Shown here in pieces: positions 23,122 through 32,010 of a stretch of 64,000 bases of DNA. Source of the DNA: Pseudoflavonifractor sp. An85 (GTDB lineage Bacteria > Bacillota > Clostridia > Oscillospirales > Oscillospiraceae); NCBI RefSeq assembly GCF_002161235.1, contig NZ_NFHE01000003.1:1-64000 (forward strand), given 5' to 3'. Numbering within the stretch: position 1 is the first letter of the stretch; every line of letters starts with the position of its first letter. The notes under the pieces were generated by a model. That model worked only from the letters and a program-made list of their open reading frames with translations. It searched no databases and was not told the DNA's origin. The position numbers and the translations under genes are program-made.

Positions 23122-23763
23122 TTAGTTTTCGTTAACTCCCCATGCCTTTCGCAACAACTCCGGGTAGGGTTCCAGGTGTGCAAAATCATTGAACCGCTCC
23201 AACGTAAAACGTCCGGTCTCAGGATGATAATCCAACTGGGTAATGCTCCCGTTCTCAAAGGTGGTACCCAGCAACTTCCACTTGGCCAAGTCGATGCCCA
23301 GCACATGGCAGACAATGGCGCGAATCCATACTCCGTGGGTAGCAATGGCCACACACTCCAATCCGCTTTCTGCCACCTTCTGCAACGCTGGCATGCCCCG
23401 GGCCACCAGATCTCCCGCCGACTCTCCGCCTGGGTGGCGCAGATCCTCCACCATCAGATCCTGCCGGGCTTTGAAGTCTGCGAATATGGTGTTGAGCTCG
23501 TTGGTCTCGTAGCCTTCCATATCGCCAAAATTCAACTCCCGAAACTGAGGTACAATCTCATGCTCCACATTCCAGTGCTTGTTGGCGGTCTCCGCCGTTT
23601 GACGGGCACGGATCATATCACTGGAGTATACCTTCTGAATACCCCAGTCTTTCATACGCAGCCCCACGAGGTCTGCCTGACGAAATCCTGCTTCTGAAAG
23701 GGCGACATCTACGTTACAGCGGGTATCACACTGTCGCCCATGTCTGATCAGATAAATCTTCAA
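23122..23763 (-). CDS. Histidine phosphatase family protein
   Basis: A 213-residue member of the phosphoglycerate mutase/acid phosphatase superfamily. The catalytic RHG motif is residues 7-9 (MKIYLIRHG). A conserved acid lies in FRELNFGDMEGYE, and the second histidine is in VAIATHGVWIRA. Size fits small-molecule phosphatases rather than a glycolytic mutase. Between an aldolase and DhaK, it may dephosphorylate a pathway intermediate to supply a free ketose to DhaKL. That link is inferred from gene order. Confidence 0.85.
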   Translation of the reverse strand: MKIYLIRHGRQCDTRCNVDVALSEAGFRQADLVGLRMKDWGIQKVYSSDMIRARQTAETANKHWNVEHEIVPQFRELNFGDMEGYETNELNTIFADFKARQDLMVEDLRHPGGESAGDLVARGMPALQKVAESGLECVAIATHGVWIRAIVCHVLGIDLAKWKLLGTTFENGSITQLDYHPETGRFTLERFNDFAHLEPYPELLRKAWGVNEN

Positions 23764-23796
23764 GTTCTCTGATTCCTTTCCAAAGTTTGGATTTAT

Positions 23797-24465
23797 TTAC
23801 TTGTTGGGGAACTTGATCTCAGCGGGGTACTCCCACTTCTGCAGCTCCTCCTGGGGGAAGCAGTCGGGCTCCTTGCCATTGTTGGCGGTGAGGGCGTGGT
23901 GATACAGCTCGGCCAGCTCCTCGATATAAGCGGCCTTCAGATAGGCCTCGTAGATGTCACGGTTGTCCACAGCCACGGCGCCGTGCTTCTCCAGCAGGAA
24001 GCAGTCGGCCTCCTTGCAGCTCTCGATGACGCTGTTGGCCAGGTCGGGAGTGCCGGGACGGCCATAGGGAGCCACAGGAATTCTTGCCTTGCTCAGACCC
24101 AGATTGGCCACCTCGTAGACGATGGCGGGAATGGGCTTGTTGAGCAGAGCGAAGGTGGTGGCAAAGGCGGAGTGGGTGTGGGCAATGGCCACGGCGTCGG
24201 GCTTCTGACGATAAATCATCAGGTGCATCAGGGACTCGCTGGTGGGCTTAAAGCCGGACAGGTTCTCCAGAACGTTGGCATCCAAGTCCATGACCACCAT
24301 ATCTCTGGGGGTCAGCAGCTCACGATCCACGCTGGTGGGAGTGATGACCACATAACCGGTCTCAGGATCACGGGCGCTGAAGTTACCAGACTTATGCTTG
24401 CACAGGCCATCCTTCTGAGCGCGCTTAGCAATGGCACATACATCCTTTTTCAAAGTTTCGAGCAT
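23797..24465 (-). CDS. Class II aldolase/adducin family protein
   Basis: A 222-residue zinc aldolase or epimerase of the FucA/AraD type. The zinc motif HTHSAF is near residues 92-97, with further histidines in YHHALT near 155; KSGNFSARD near residue 24-32 matches the phosphate-binding loop. Members cleave L-fuculose-, L-rhamnulose- or similar sugar phosphates, or epimerise ribulose-5-phosphate. Within an operon with galactitol-type PTS and DhaKL, retro-aldol cleavage of the imported sugar phosphate is the best guess. It lies 16 bp downstream of the regulator gene. Confidence 0.85.
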   Translation of the reverse strand: MLETLKKDVCAIAKRAQKDGLCKHKSGNFSARDPETGYVVITPTSVDRELLTPRDMVVMDLDANVLENLSGFKPTSESLMHLMIYRQKPDAVAIAHTHSAFATTFALLNKPIPAIVYEVANLGLSKARIPVAPYGRPGTPDLANSVIESCKEADCFLLEKHGAVAVDNRDIYEAYLKAAYIEELAELYHHALTANNGKEPDCFPQEELQKWEYPAEIKFPNK

Positions 24466-24481
24466 GGCTCTCTCCTCCTAA

Positions 24482-26527
24482 TCACAGTAATTGTAAAATG
24501 TCTCCAGGCTCTTTGGCCTGCTTGATTTTGGCTACCTTCTCTTCATCTTCCAGAATTTCGATCAACTCGTTCAGTGCCGGAAGATGACTCTCATAATCGG
24601 GTGTGGCCAGAACCACGATCACTTGAGCTTGGATATAATCGTAAATCTCAATGGGTTCTGGAAACACCAAGATGGACATTCCCACGTCGTTGACCCCTTG
24701 GTCCACGCCTGCGTGGGCAATGATGACTCCTTCGGCTACTTCCAAATGGGGTCTTTTTTCCACAATGTTGCTGATGATGGCCTGGACATAGGGGATGGAA
24801 ATGGCACCGTCATAGAGCAGCGGCATAGCCGCAAACTCGATGGCCTCTTTCCAGCCCATTTTTGCCTCAGCCACCCGAACATTCATCCCCAACAGCAGCT
24901 GTTTGAGGTGGAGCTCGCTCCGATCCTCCACAAACTCCCCTTGGGCCTGGGGCGAGGTATACGCCTCAAGTTCCATGCAGAGCTTATGATACAGGTTGGG
25001 GCTGGTGTGCTTTCGCACCAGGTGCATAATCAGGTCCTGCTGGGAGAGCATGACACCTTTCTCCCGCAGTACCTTCACCACCGTCTCCCGCAACGTTTTT
25101 CGCTGCTTGTCGTTCATCAGAGGTTCCACCACAAAGAGCTTCTTCTCTGTCTTCAGGGGGATGGTGGAGAACACCATATCAAAAGGTTCTTGGAATTTAC
25201 CAAACTGGTCTGCGGACATACATTTGGTAAATTGAATTTCAGGAAACATCTCCGTCAGGGAAGACTGGAGAAACCGGGATACCGTAATCCCGTTTTGACA
25301 GACCACCACAGCCTCCGGGCGGGTACTCCCACCTTCCAGCTGCCCCTCCTTGGTCACGTAGGTTCCGATGATCAAGGAGATATATGCCAGTTCCTTTTCC
25401 GGGATCTTCTTTCCAGCCAAACGCTCCAGCGGTGCCACCGACTTGCGGACCAGATTGTGGAGATCCTGATAGGCCGGAAGGATATAGTCTGTGATGTCCA
25501 GTCCCACATGGAAGTCATACCGAATCCGATACAGAGCCGGCTCACAGTGGTGGATCAGCAGTTTCTTCAGTTCCTCCCGCTCCCGGATGTTGACACAGGA
25601 CAGCCGTTCATAATTCTGAATGGTCTCTTCCACCGCTTCCTGAATTTCCAACGTCTCGTCCATGTCCCTTCCCATGGGAACGGCCTCTACCTTCATACTT
25701 TGCACATGCGCCGTCAGGTACATGATTTCAAAGGCATTTTGGACGTTGCGCTGATCCGCCAACATCCGCATAACAGAATACTCTTTGGTTCCGGCAACAT
25801 GTCGGAAGCTGTCAGGAATCTCATCGAGCACCAAACCATGTGTGATCCGATCGAAGACGATGGCAAAGAAGCAGCTGTTACTTTCGATCATCTCTCCGGC
25901 AAACCGCACTTGCAATTCGCCTTCGATTTCCAAAAGCATATTCTTTGCGCTTTGTACGTCTTCCCGGGAGATCCGGCACAGTTTTCTTGCCAGAAAACTG
26001 TGCCGGTATTGCATGAGCAGGCGGTTGAGCACCACGAAGATCATCTGCCGCTTATCATATTCCGATCCGATCACACAGTAACCGGTCTTCCGTCCGTAGT
26101 TCAGGGTCAACCCACCGCTTTTCAGCTCGGAATCCACCTTCTTCAGGTCGGTGAGCACCGTGTTTCGGCTGACCTTCAGCTCGGAAACAAAATGTTGCAG
26201 CGATAGTTCTTCCTTGGCGGTTAGAACCATGAGGCGGATGATATCCACCCGTTCTTCCTTGGAAAACCAGAGTTCCTGATTCTCCCCCTCGAACCAATCC
26301 TGGTCCAATACATCCTCCAACTGGCTGGGGACATTCATCTTCCCGTTGGCAAGCCGCGTAATCTCGGGGTAATCATGTTCACGAAGGAACTGGTTGATCT
26401 TCCCCAGACCATAGCTGAGTTGCTTACGTGAAAGGTGGAACTTGTCTTCCAGCTCCTTCCCGGTAATCGTATCTCCATGTTCAATGATGTCTTTGAGAAT
26501 TAAAAAGTTACGATTTCCAATTTCCAT
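24482..26527 (-). CDS. PRD-containing BglG/MtlR-type transcriptional regulator
   Basis: A 681-residue regulator: N-terminal winged helix-turn-helix segments (about 1-170, e.g. ELEDKFHLSRKQLSYGLGKI), two PRD domains (about 185-400, with RHVAGTKEYSVMRM and LLIHHCEPALYRI), an EIIB-like domain (about 405-490) and a C-terminal PTS EIIA type-2 domain (about 540-681) with the phosphorylatable histidine in GVIIAHAGVDQG near residue 605. The DNA-binding start makes it an activator of the MtlR/LicR kind rather than an RNA-binding antiterminator. PTS phosphorylation would tune it to substrate supply. The inverted repeat around the operon promoter at 28.85 kb is its likely target. Confidence 0.85.
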   Translation of the reverse strand: MEIGNRNFLILKDIIEHGDTITGKELEDKFHLSRKQLSYGLGKINQFLREHDYPEITRLANGKMNVPSQLEDVLDQDWFEGENQELWFSKEERVDIIRLMVLTAKEELSLQHFVSELKVSRNTVLTDLKKVDSELKSGGLTLNYGRKTGYCVIGSEYDKRQMIFVVLNRLLMQYRHSFLARKLCRISREDVQSAKNMLLEIEGELQVRFAGEMIESNSCFFAIVFDRITHGLVLDEIPDSFRHVAGTKEYSVMRMLADQRNVQNAFEIMYLTAHVQSMKVEAVPMGRDMDETLEIQEAVEETIQNYERLSCVNIREREELKKLLIHHCEPALYRIRYDFHVGLDITDYILPAYQDLHNLVRKSVAPLERLAGKKIPEKELAYISLIIGTYVTKEGQLEGGSTRPEAVVVCQNGITVSRFLQSSLTEMFPEIQFTKCMSADQFGKFQEPFDMVFSTIPLKTEKKLFVVEPLMNDKQRKTLRETVVKVLREKGVMLSQQDLIMHLVRKHTSPNLYHKLCMELEAYTSPQAQGEFVEDRSELHLKQLLLGMNVRVAEAKMGWKEAIEFAAMPLLYDGAISIPYVQAIISNIVEKRPHLEVAEGVIIAHAGVDQGVNDVGMSILVFPEPIEIYDYIQAQVIVVLATPDYESHLPALNELIEILEDEEKVAKIKQAKEPGDILQLL

Positions 26528-26557
26528 GATTATCTCCCGAGGTAAGGGGTAATGAAA

Positions 26558-27916
26558 TTACTTGGCCAGAGCCTCGTCTTCCTTCTTCTCCTTGATCAGG
26601 CTCTTGGCGTAGAACACGAAGCAGACCACCCACACCACCAGGATGCCCAGAGGAATGAAGTTACCATCCATAAACTGCATCACGTGAGAGAAAGCATAGG
26701 TCTGGATGGGGCCATCAATGCTGGAGCAGGAGATCATCTGACCAGCAGCCAGCTCCACAGCCTTGGTGGTGTTGGCCAGTTCGGTCATGAAGGGAGCGAA
26801 TGCGGTACCGACCCACAGGAAGGCGGGCTCGAAGATCACGCACAGGATGAGCATACGAATCACGTTGCCCTTGGTGACAAAGTAAGCGGGCACGGCGATA
26901 GCGATGTTGATGATGCCGGCGAAGGGCAGAATCTGGTTGCCGGGCAGGAAGAAGGCCATAATCAGGGTCACGGGCACGGTCCAGATAACGGCCAGCCAGA
27001 TCTCGTTGGCGCCGCCCAGGAAGGGCCAGTCCAGACCGACGTACAGATCGCGGTCGGAGAACTTGGTCTGCATGAACTCGGACACGGCGTTGGAGATGGG
27101 CTCCAGAGCCTGCATGAAGTACTTGGAGATCACGGGGAACAGAGTCAGAGCGGTGGCGCACTGCACGCCCAGGGTCAGGATGCCAGCCACATCATAGCGG
27201 GCCAACAGACCGAAGAGCACGCCCAGAATGAAGCCCAGGATGTGGTTCTCAGCAAAGATACCAACCTTATCCTTCAGATCGCTGGCGTTGAAGGACTTGT
27301 TCAGAGCGGGGATCTTGCGCAGCACCCAGTCCACGGGGTACATGGGAGCGGCCAGGAAGCACATCTTGTGGGTGCAAGTAACGCCAGGGATGCCGGACAT
27401 CTTCTCCACGCGGTGCTGATGGAAGTCAGCGCTCTTGAGCTCGAAGATCACCTGGATACCGGCGATGATGAAGGCAATGATGACGCTGTTGGTGATGTAG
27501 TAAGCGGCCACAGCGGTAAAGATCTTGCCCCAAACGTTCCAAAGGTCAGCGTTAAAGGTGTCGGTCTTCTTCAGCACCAGCATGATGATGTTGATGACGA
27601 TGACCAGGGGGAACATCAGGAAGGCATAGGGCCAAGACCAGGAAATGGTGGACATGGTGGTCCAGCCACCGTCGGTGATGGGAAGGCTGATGCCGGTGGT
27701 TTCCAACATGGCCTCAGCAGCGGGGGTAATGGCGCCGGTCATGAAGTTGATCAGCATGGTCATGCCGGTAAAGGCAACGCCCAGGGTGATACCGGAAGAA
27801 ATGGCGTCCTTGACCTTCATGCGGACGATCAAACCAGCGATGATGATGATGATGGGGACAAATACAGCGGCTCCGAGGCCTAAGAGAAAGTTAACAATAC
27901 TCGCCAAATATTGCAT
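26558..27916 (-). CDS. PTS galactitol-type EIIC permease
   Basis: A 452-residue polytopic permease of the Gat/Sgc family with about ten hydrophobic segments. It opens with MQYLASIVNFLLGLGAAVFV and contains LGVAFTGMTMLINFMTG, WSWPYAFLMFPLVI and LPFAGIINIAIAVPAYF, typical of GatC. It carries the substrate across the membrane while EIIB phosphorylates it. The true substrate is not resolved: this family covers galactitol, pentitols and less-known polyols. It sits between EIIB and the regulator in one operon. Confidence 0.85.
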   Translation of the reverse strand: MQYLASIVNFLLGLGAAVFVPIIIIIAGLIVRMKVKDAISSGITLGVAFTGMTMLINFMTGAITPAAEAMLETTGISLPITDGGWTTMSTISWSWPYAFLMFPLVIVINIIMLVLKKTDTFNADLWNVWGKIFTAVAAYYITNSVIIAFIIAGIQVIFELKSADFHQHRVEKMSGIPGVTCTHKMCFLAAPMYPVDWVLRKIPALNKSFNASDLKDKVGIFAENHILGFILGVLFGLLARYDVAGILTLGVQCATALTLFPVISKYFMQALEPISNAVSEFMQTKFSDRDLYVGLDWPFLGGANEIWLAVIWTVPVTLIMAFFLPGNQILPFAGIINIAIAVPAYFVTKGNVIRMLILCVIFEPAFLWVGTAFAPFMTELANTTKAVELAAGQMISCSSIDGPIQTYAFSHVMQFMDGNFIPLGILVVWVVCFVFYAKSLIKEKKEDEALAK

Positions 27917-27955
27917 ACAAGTTTCCTCCTTATTCGTCTTTCAAGCAAACAATCG

Positions 27956-28249
27956 TTAACGGACCTTAAAGTCCTCAATGGCTTTCAACAGCTTCTCAAA
28001 CTCCTTGTCCTTGCCTACACCTGTCAGGAAGGCAATGCCATTGATGACGGGAATGGGATACTCTTTGGTGTTCTTCACGATGGTGATATAAGCTGCGCTG
28101 CCGTCAATGTAACGGTCCACAGACTTCAGATCCACCGCCTCCACCGCGGCGTCCACGCCCTTTTCCTTGAGCATACGGTTGACCTTACTGGCCACAGTCT
28201 GAGATGTTGCCACCCCACTACCACATGCTACAACCACTCGTACTGCCAT
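27956..28249 (-). CDS. PTS galactitol-type EIIB
   Basis: A 97-residue EIIB. GGAGGAG stands before ATG 28249. The phosphocysteine is Cys9 in the P-loop VVACGSGVATSQ, standard for GatB-like proteins. It takes phosphate from the EIIA encoded upstream and passes it to the incoming sugar. Longer in-frame starts lie over the gap after EIIA and lack an RBS. Confidence 0.87.
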   Translation of the reverse strand: MAVRVVVACGSGVATSQTVASKVNRMLKEKGVDAAVEAVDLKSVDRYIDGSAAYITIVKNTKEYPIPVINGIAFLTGVGKDKEFEKLLKAIEDFKVR

Positions 28250-28297
28250 GATTGACTCCTCCTTTTTTATTTTTGAATGCATGACCGACACACAGGG

Positions 28298-28768
28298 TCA
28301 GATGTCCATGCCTTCCATTCCACACACAATGTTGTAATACTCTTCTTCCGTCTTAGCCTCCAGCAGCTGTTTCATCAGCTCCGGATTCTGGAAGTTCTCC
28401 ATCAGCACCTGCAGCAGGTCGATGTGCTCGTCCGACTTCATGAAGCCCAGCATAAATACAAATTTCACTGGATGGATCACGTCGTCCGTACCCATTTCAC
28501 ACCAGTCCACCGGATTTTTCAATCTGGTGCAGGCGATGAAGGGCTTGTTGAGATGCTGAATCTCCGCGTGGGGGATAGCCACCGGATACGGCTCTACAGG
28601 AAGGGCCGTGGGATAGTTGGCCTCGCGAACCTTGATGGCCTCCTTGTATGTATCCTTGACAAAGCCCAGGTCATACAGCTTGTCCACCATCTTGTCGAAG
28701 AACTCTCCCTGATCCTTAACCTCCCAATCCAGCTGGATCAGTTCTTTAAAAATCATGTCTTTTTTCAT
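28298..28768 (-). CDS. PTS EIIA (fructose/mannitol/galactitol type)
   Basis: A 156-residue EIIA from ATG 28768 with GGGAG just upstream; the frame extends to 28876 but that part covers the promoter. The active histidine is His67 in YPVAIPHAEIQH. LKNPVDWCEMGTDDVIHPV and HIDLLQVLMENFQN match the EIIA type-2 fold. First gene of the eight-gene operon ending at 21445. Confidence 0.85.
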   Translation of the reverse strand: MKKDMIFKELIQLDWEVKDQGEFFDKMVDKLYDLGFVKDTYKEAIKVREANYPTALPVEPYPVAIPHAEIQHLNKPFIACTRLKNPVDWCEMGTDDVIHPVKFVFMLGFMKSDEHIDLLQVLMENFQNPELMKQLLEAKTEEEYYNIVCGMEGMDI

Positions 28769-28826
28769 ACGTTCTCCCAACACTCCTCTCTGTCGTATCG
28801 CTTGGCACGTGCACATGCTTTGTATG

Positions 28827-28882
28827 TGTAAATTGTAGTATAGTCCTCCCATTTTTCCAAGTCTATTTTGGCACAATTTACA
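28827..28882. repeat. 10-bp inverted repeat bracketing the PTS promoter
   Basis: TGTAAATTGT (28827-28836) and ACAATTTACA (28873-28882) are exact reverse complements, centres 46 bp apart. One sits just upstream of the -35 box and the other at the start site. A looser copy (AAAATTGTAC) follows near 28,900. Probable operator of the PRD regulator or a carbon-control factor. Confidence 0.55.
28837..28865 (-). promoter_or_regulatory. Operon promoter of the PTS/dhaKL unit
   Basis: Minus strand TAGACT (28865-28860), 17-bp spacer, TATACT (28842-28837), about 70 bases before the EIIA start. The modest -35 suits an activator-dependent promoter. Confidence 0.6.
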
Positions 28883-29131
28883 TGGAGACCGGTGTGCAAA
28901 ATTGTACTCAATCTTTTTTCAATGAATTTTCCATAAAATTCGACATCTTTCTTGTGTACTTATTTCTTTTTCATTCCTTCTATTTTTATATATTTTTCGT
29001 TTTTAACAAACATTCTCCGACACATCAGCTTTCTCGCCTTGCCTGGTCAGAAGAGCCCAAAGATGCATTGTCATGTCCTCATTTTCCCATAGGCTTGGCC
29101 CGATTTTCTATATACGTATCACACAAAAACA
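28883..29131. other. AT-rich intergenic stretch without a supported gene
   Basis: About 250 bases, strikingly T-rich between 28,910 and 29,010, between the PTS promoter and the serpin terminator. No coding frame, RNA gene or repeat could be supported. Its low GC content contrasts with the neighbours and may act as an upstream element for the operon promoter. Confidence 0.5.
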
Positions 29132-29167
29132 GGTGAGGTACACGCCTCATCGCCTGTGTACCTCACC
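29132..29167. terminator. Terminator after the serpin gene
   Basis: Perfect 12-bp stem GGTGAGGTACAC / GTGTACCTCACC with a 12-base loop. On the minus strand it is followed by TGTTTTTG, on the plus strand by GATATTTTTC, so it can work in both directions. Confidence 0.85.
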
Positions 29168-29226
29168 GATATTTTTCTATGTTCCATTGGTCCTGGCTTG
29201 GAGGGAATTTTCACCATCCAGATGCT

Positions 29227-30465
29227 TCAAGCCCCTGATTTCACCGCCATCACAGTGCCTAAAAACAGAGGCATCTGGTGTTCCAGATCCACCAGCAGGT
29301 AGACGAAGGGCCGGTTCAAAATGACCTCTTGCATCTGTCCGGGGTCCATGGCCCCCTCCCCGTTGACCTCCACCACCGTGGCGGCCCCTGCTCGGGTTCC
29401 CTGCTCAGCCACGGAAATATAGGTCTTGTGGAGCACCCGATTGACAAACAAATTTCCACCGGCATAGGTGCCTATCCCAGACAAATCTGCCTGATCCCCG
29501 TGAAAGGCTAACGTCATGCCCATATTCTCCAGAGCTTGGGTAAGTTGGACATCCGAGCCGCACTCAAATTTGGGGATGGCCGCCTTCACTGTGGTCTCCT
29601 GCCCCTGTTGCAGAATCTCTCTCAGACGTTCTCCCGTAAGGCTGTCCACATACGCCTCCACCGATACCCCCTCCTCCGGCAACAGAGCCACAAAGGCGTA
29701 TTTCCCCCCTGCATAAGGTTTCACAAACCCCTTGGTCTGTTCATCCTGTAAAAAGATTCCCTCGTGGCTGTACATCAGCTCCACACTCTGCGTATCTCCG
29801 GTATGGGTGGTAAAGGTCCCCGACTGTACATCCGATTTGGTGTAGACTTGATCCCACTCCGCCTCAAACGCCAAGGCGTTGACCAAATACATCACAGTAT
29901 CCGGAGGAATTTCGTCTAAGATCTCCCCAATCATCCCATGGGTCTCCTCCTTCACCCAGCGGTTGATGGCTTTCACGGTAGAGGCATCAAAGGGAGCTTC
30001 ATATACCCCAGCCCCATAGTAGTTGGCATTGGTCTGGAGAAAATCCTGATTGACGGTGAAAGACTCCTGTTGCGTAAACCAGACAGAATTGGCCAGGTGG
30101 AGGGTCTCGCTCTCCTCTCCCATCAGGGCGTGGACCGCCTGATTGAGCCGATCCACAGGCGCACCCAGCACCTGCTCCATCTGGGCCAACGTCTCCCCTT
30201 TGGCCCCATTGGCCGTCATGGCCAGGGCACACAACACGGACAAAGGGGAAATGAGGGTACTCTCCCCCTCTGCCATGGTCTCCTGCAGCAGTCTCACCCC
30301 AAAGTCTGCCACATGATTCCACTCCTCTTGGGTGGTCTGGGCCAAGGTCAGCGGTTGAGCCTTCACCCCTTCCATCTGGTCACTTACTTTGGGACTTCCA
30401 CAGCCGCTCAGAGGCAGGCAGCACGCGGCCAACACCCCCGCTGCCATACGCTGCATTCCTTTCAT
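29227..30465 (-). CDS. Serpin lipoprotein (protease inhibitor)
   Basis: A 412-residue serpin with a lipoprotein signal (AAGVLAACCLPLSGC, lipobox LSGC), so it is probably anchored outside the membrane. Serpin landmarks are LISPLSVLCALAMTANGAKG, a central LVNALAFEAEWDQ, the hinge EQGTRAGAATVVEV near residue 355 and NRPFVYLL at the end. The hinge has the small-residue pattern needed for loop insertion, so it should be inhibitory. Counting from the hinge glutamate puts Glu at P1, but the segment from there to NRPF is about five residues longer than in alpha-1-antitrypsin, so P1 is uncertain. Gut Clostridia serpins are known to inhibit host elastases. It lies 18 bp after the anti-sigma-like gene. 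Confidence 0.87.
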   Translation of the reverse strand: MKGMQRMAAGVLAACCLPLSGCGSPKVSDQMEGVKAQPLTLAQTTQEEWNHVADFGVRLLQETMAEGESTLISPLSVLCALAMTANGAKGETLAQMEQVLGAPVDRLNQAVHALMGEESETLHLANSVWFTQQESFTVNQDFLQTNANYYGAGVYEAPFDASTVKAINRWVKEETHGMIGEILDEIPPDTVMYLVNALAFEAEWDQVYTKSDVQSGTFTTHTGDTQSVELMYSHEGIFLQDEQTKGFVKPYAGGKYAFVALLPEEGVSVEAYVDSLTGERLREILQQGQETTVKAAIPKFECGSDVQLTQALENMGMTLAFHGDQADLSGIGTYAGGNLFVNRVLHKTYISVAEQGTRAGAATVVEVNGEGAMDPGQMQEVILNRPFVYLLVDLEHQMPLFLGTVMAVKSGA

Positions 30466-30483
30466 CTTCTTCTCCTTTCCCCG

Positions 30484-31371
30484 TCACGCCTTCCAGTGGG
30501 TCAGGGGCATCCAATCCAGCTGGAAGGATACTTCACCCAGCCCGTAGATTCCTGCCTTGCCCCCTTCATGTAGGGCCAACTCCACGGTCACCCCGTCCTG
30601 ATTTTCCAGGTAGAGGTATCCCAGAACCTCAGAAGGAGAATCTCCATCCCACTGGGCCGGAGTGGCGCACAGTTCCTCCACCCAGGCGTTGAGATCATCT
30701 AGGCGGGAAATCTCCGCGACATCCTCCACGTCAGCTCCCCGCATGGTGGCCTTGACCACTTGGCCAGACATATGGAACACCTCATCCAGCACATCCCCAG
30801 CGGTTTCCACCGTGATGTCGTTGTTGTTCCAATACAGTGCCACCGTACCATCCTCCCAGGTCATACACAGCAGGTGGGCAGGGTCATAGCCGTTGACGGC
30901 GTAGAAGTCGCCCCAGGCGGTGCCGCTGCCCTCCACATAGCCGCTGTCCGGGGTCCACTCGTCGATACGGCCATTGGATGTCCCCAACTTTTCCCCTACC
31001 AAGCCAGCGCCATTTTGGGCTCGGCTGCATTCCACATAGAGGCGGCCCTGGTAAATGAAAAAGGAGAGCAAATCCGCCTCAATTTGTGCATCTCCCTCCA
31101 TTGGTACCTCCATAGGCGGGACATACACCCCCACACTCCCATTTTCCGTTTCCGCCTGGTTGGATTCCGCTTTGCCGGGCAAACTGTTGCTCTGGGGGAC
31201 ACTGCGCCAGGGCTGGGCAATCATGGCTCCAGCCACCACCAGGCACAGACAGGCCGCCAAAGGAATGAAGGGCCAACGAGCCTTTTTCCTCCTCTGACGC
31301 ACCCGATCCGCCTCCACCAACAGTTCCTCGTCCACCTGTTCCAGAGCATCTAACAACTGTTCCCCATTCAT
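30484..31371 (-). CDS. Probable anti-sigma factor, single-pass membrane protein
   Basis: A 295-residue protein with a cytoplasmic N-terminus of about 33 residues (MNGEQLLDALEQVDEELLVE), basic KKARWPF, one membrane segment (IPLAACLCLVVAGAMIA) and an extracytoplasmic domain of about 230 residues with no recognised family. The ATG overlaps the stop of the ECF sigma gene (ATGA), the classical sigma/anti-sigma arrangement. It would hold the sigma factor until an outside signal arrives. Function is inferred from topology and coupling. Confidence 0.65.
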   Translation of the reverse strand: MNGEQLLDALEQVDEELLVEADRVRQRRKKARWPFIPLAACLCLVVAGAMIAQPWRSVPQSNSLPGKAESNQAETENGSVGVYVPPMEVPMEGDAQIEADLLSFFIYQGRLYVECSRAQNGAGLVGEKLGTSNGRIDEWTPDSGYVEGSGTAWGDFYAVNGYDPAHLLCMTWEDGTVALYWNNNDITVETAGDVLDEVFHMSGQVVKATMRGADVEDVAEISRLDDLNAWVEELCATPAQWDGDSPSEVLGYLYLENQDGVTVELALHEGGKAGIYGLGEVSFQLDWMPLTHWKA

Positions 31372-31928
31372 AGGTCAAATCCCTCCTGCTTCAGGTATTC
31401 TTTCAGGTCTTTTCGCACACGATACAAGGTGCTCTTGGCTTTGCTCTCGCTTACCCCACAGTACCGTGCCACTTCCTTGAGGGAATCGAAGAAATAGTAC
31501 CGGCCCAAAAACATAGCCCGTGTCTGAGGCTTCAGAGTGTGGAGAAATTGGTTGATGGCCTGCGCCAACTGCTGTGCATCCAGGATCTGCTGGGGATCAT
31601 GGGCCGTCCCACAACACGCCTCTAACTCTTCCAGGCACAGCGTGTAGGCATCCCCCTGACGCTTTTGACTGGTCCGCTTCCGATACCGGTCAATGGCCCC
31701 ATGGCGGGTGAGCCGCCCCAAATACACCGACAAGCGACTGGGCCGCTGGGGCGGTATGGAATTCCAAGCCCTGAAATAGGTGTCGTTGACCACCTCTTGG
31801 CTATCCTCCTCATCGGATAATACGTTATAGGCAATTTTGCTCAGATAGGAGTGGTATTTCCCCTGGCTCTGGGCAATGGCCTCCGGGTCCCGCTGCCAAA
31901 ATAACTCCACGATTTGTTTGTCCTCCAT
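31368..31928 (-). CDS. ECF-type RNA polymerase sigma factor
   Basis: A 186-residue sigma-70 family protein from ATG 31928 (GGAGG eight bases upstream). Region 2 is YLSKIAYNVLSDEEDSQEVV plus NDTYFRAWNSIPP. Region 4 is LKPQTRAMFLGRYYFFDSLK followed by EVARYCGVSESKAKSTLYR. Overlap with the anti-sigma-like gene and proximity to the serpin suggest a three-gene unit in which envelope or protease stress may raise serpin output. A TGCAACC sequence upstream could be the -35 of an autoregulated promoter, but its -10 is unconvincing. Confidence 0.85.
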   Translation of the reverse strand: MEDKQIVELFWQRDPEAIAQSQGKYHSYLSKIAYNVLSDEEDSQEVVNDTYFRAWNSIPPQRPSRLSVYLGRLTRHGAIDRYRKRTSQKRQGDAYTLCLEELEACCGTAHDPQQILDAQQLAQAINQFLHTLKPQTRAMFLGRYYFFDSLKEVARYCGVSESKAKSTLYRVRKDLKEYLKQEGFDL

Positions 31929-32010
31929 AGGGTGCACCTCCCTTTGACTCCCTCGCCCTATATCCCGAAAATCCCCGGCGTTGGTTGCACATAAAAAATT
32001 TTTTCTTCCT

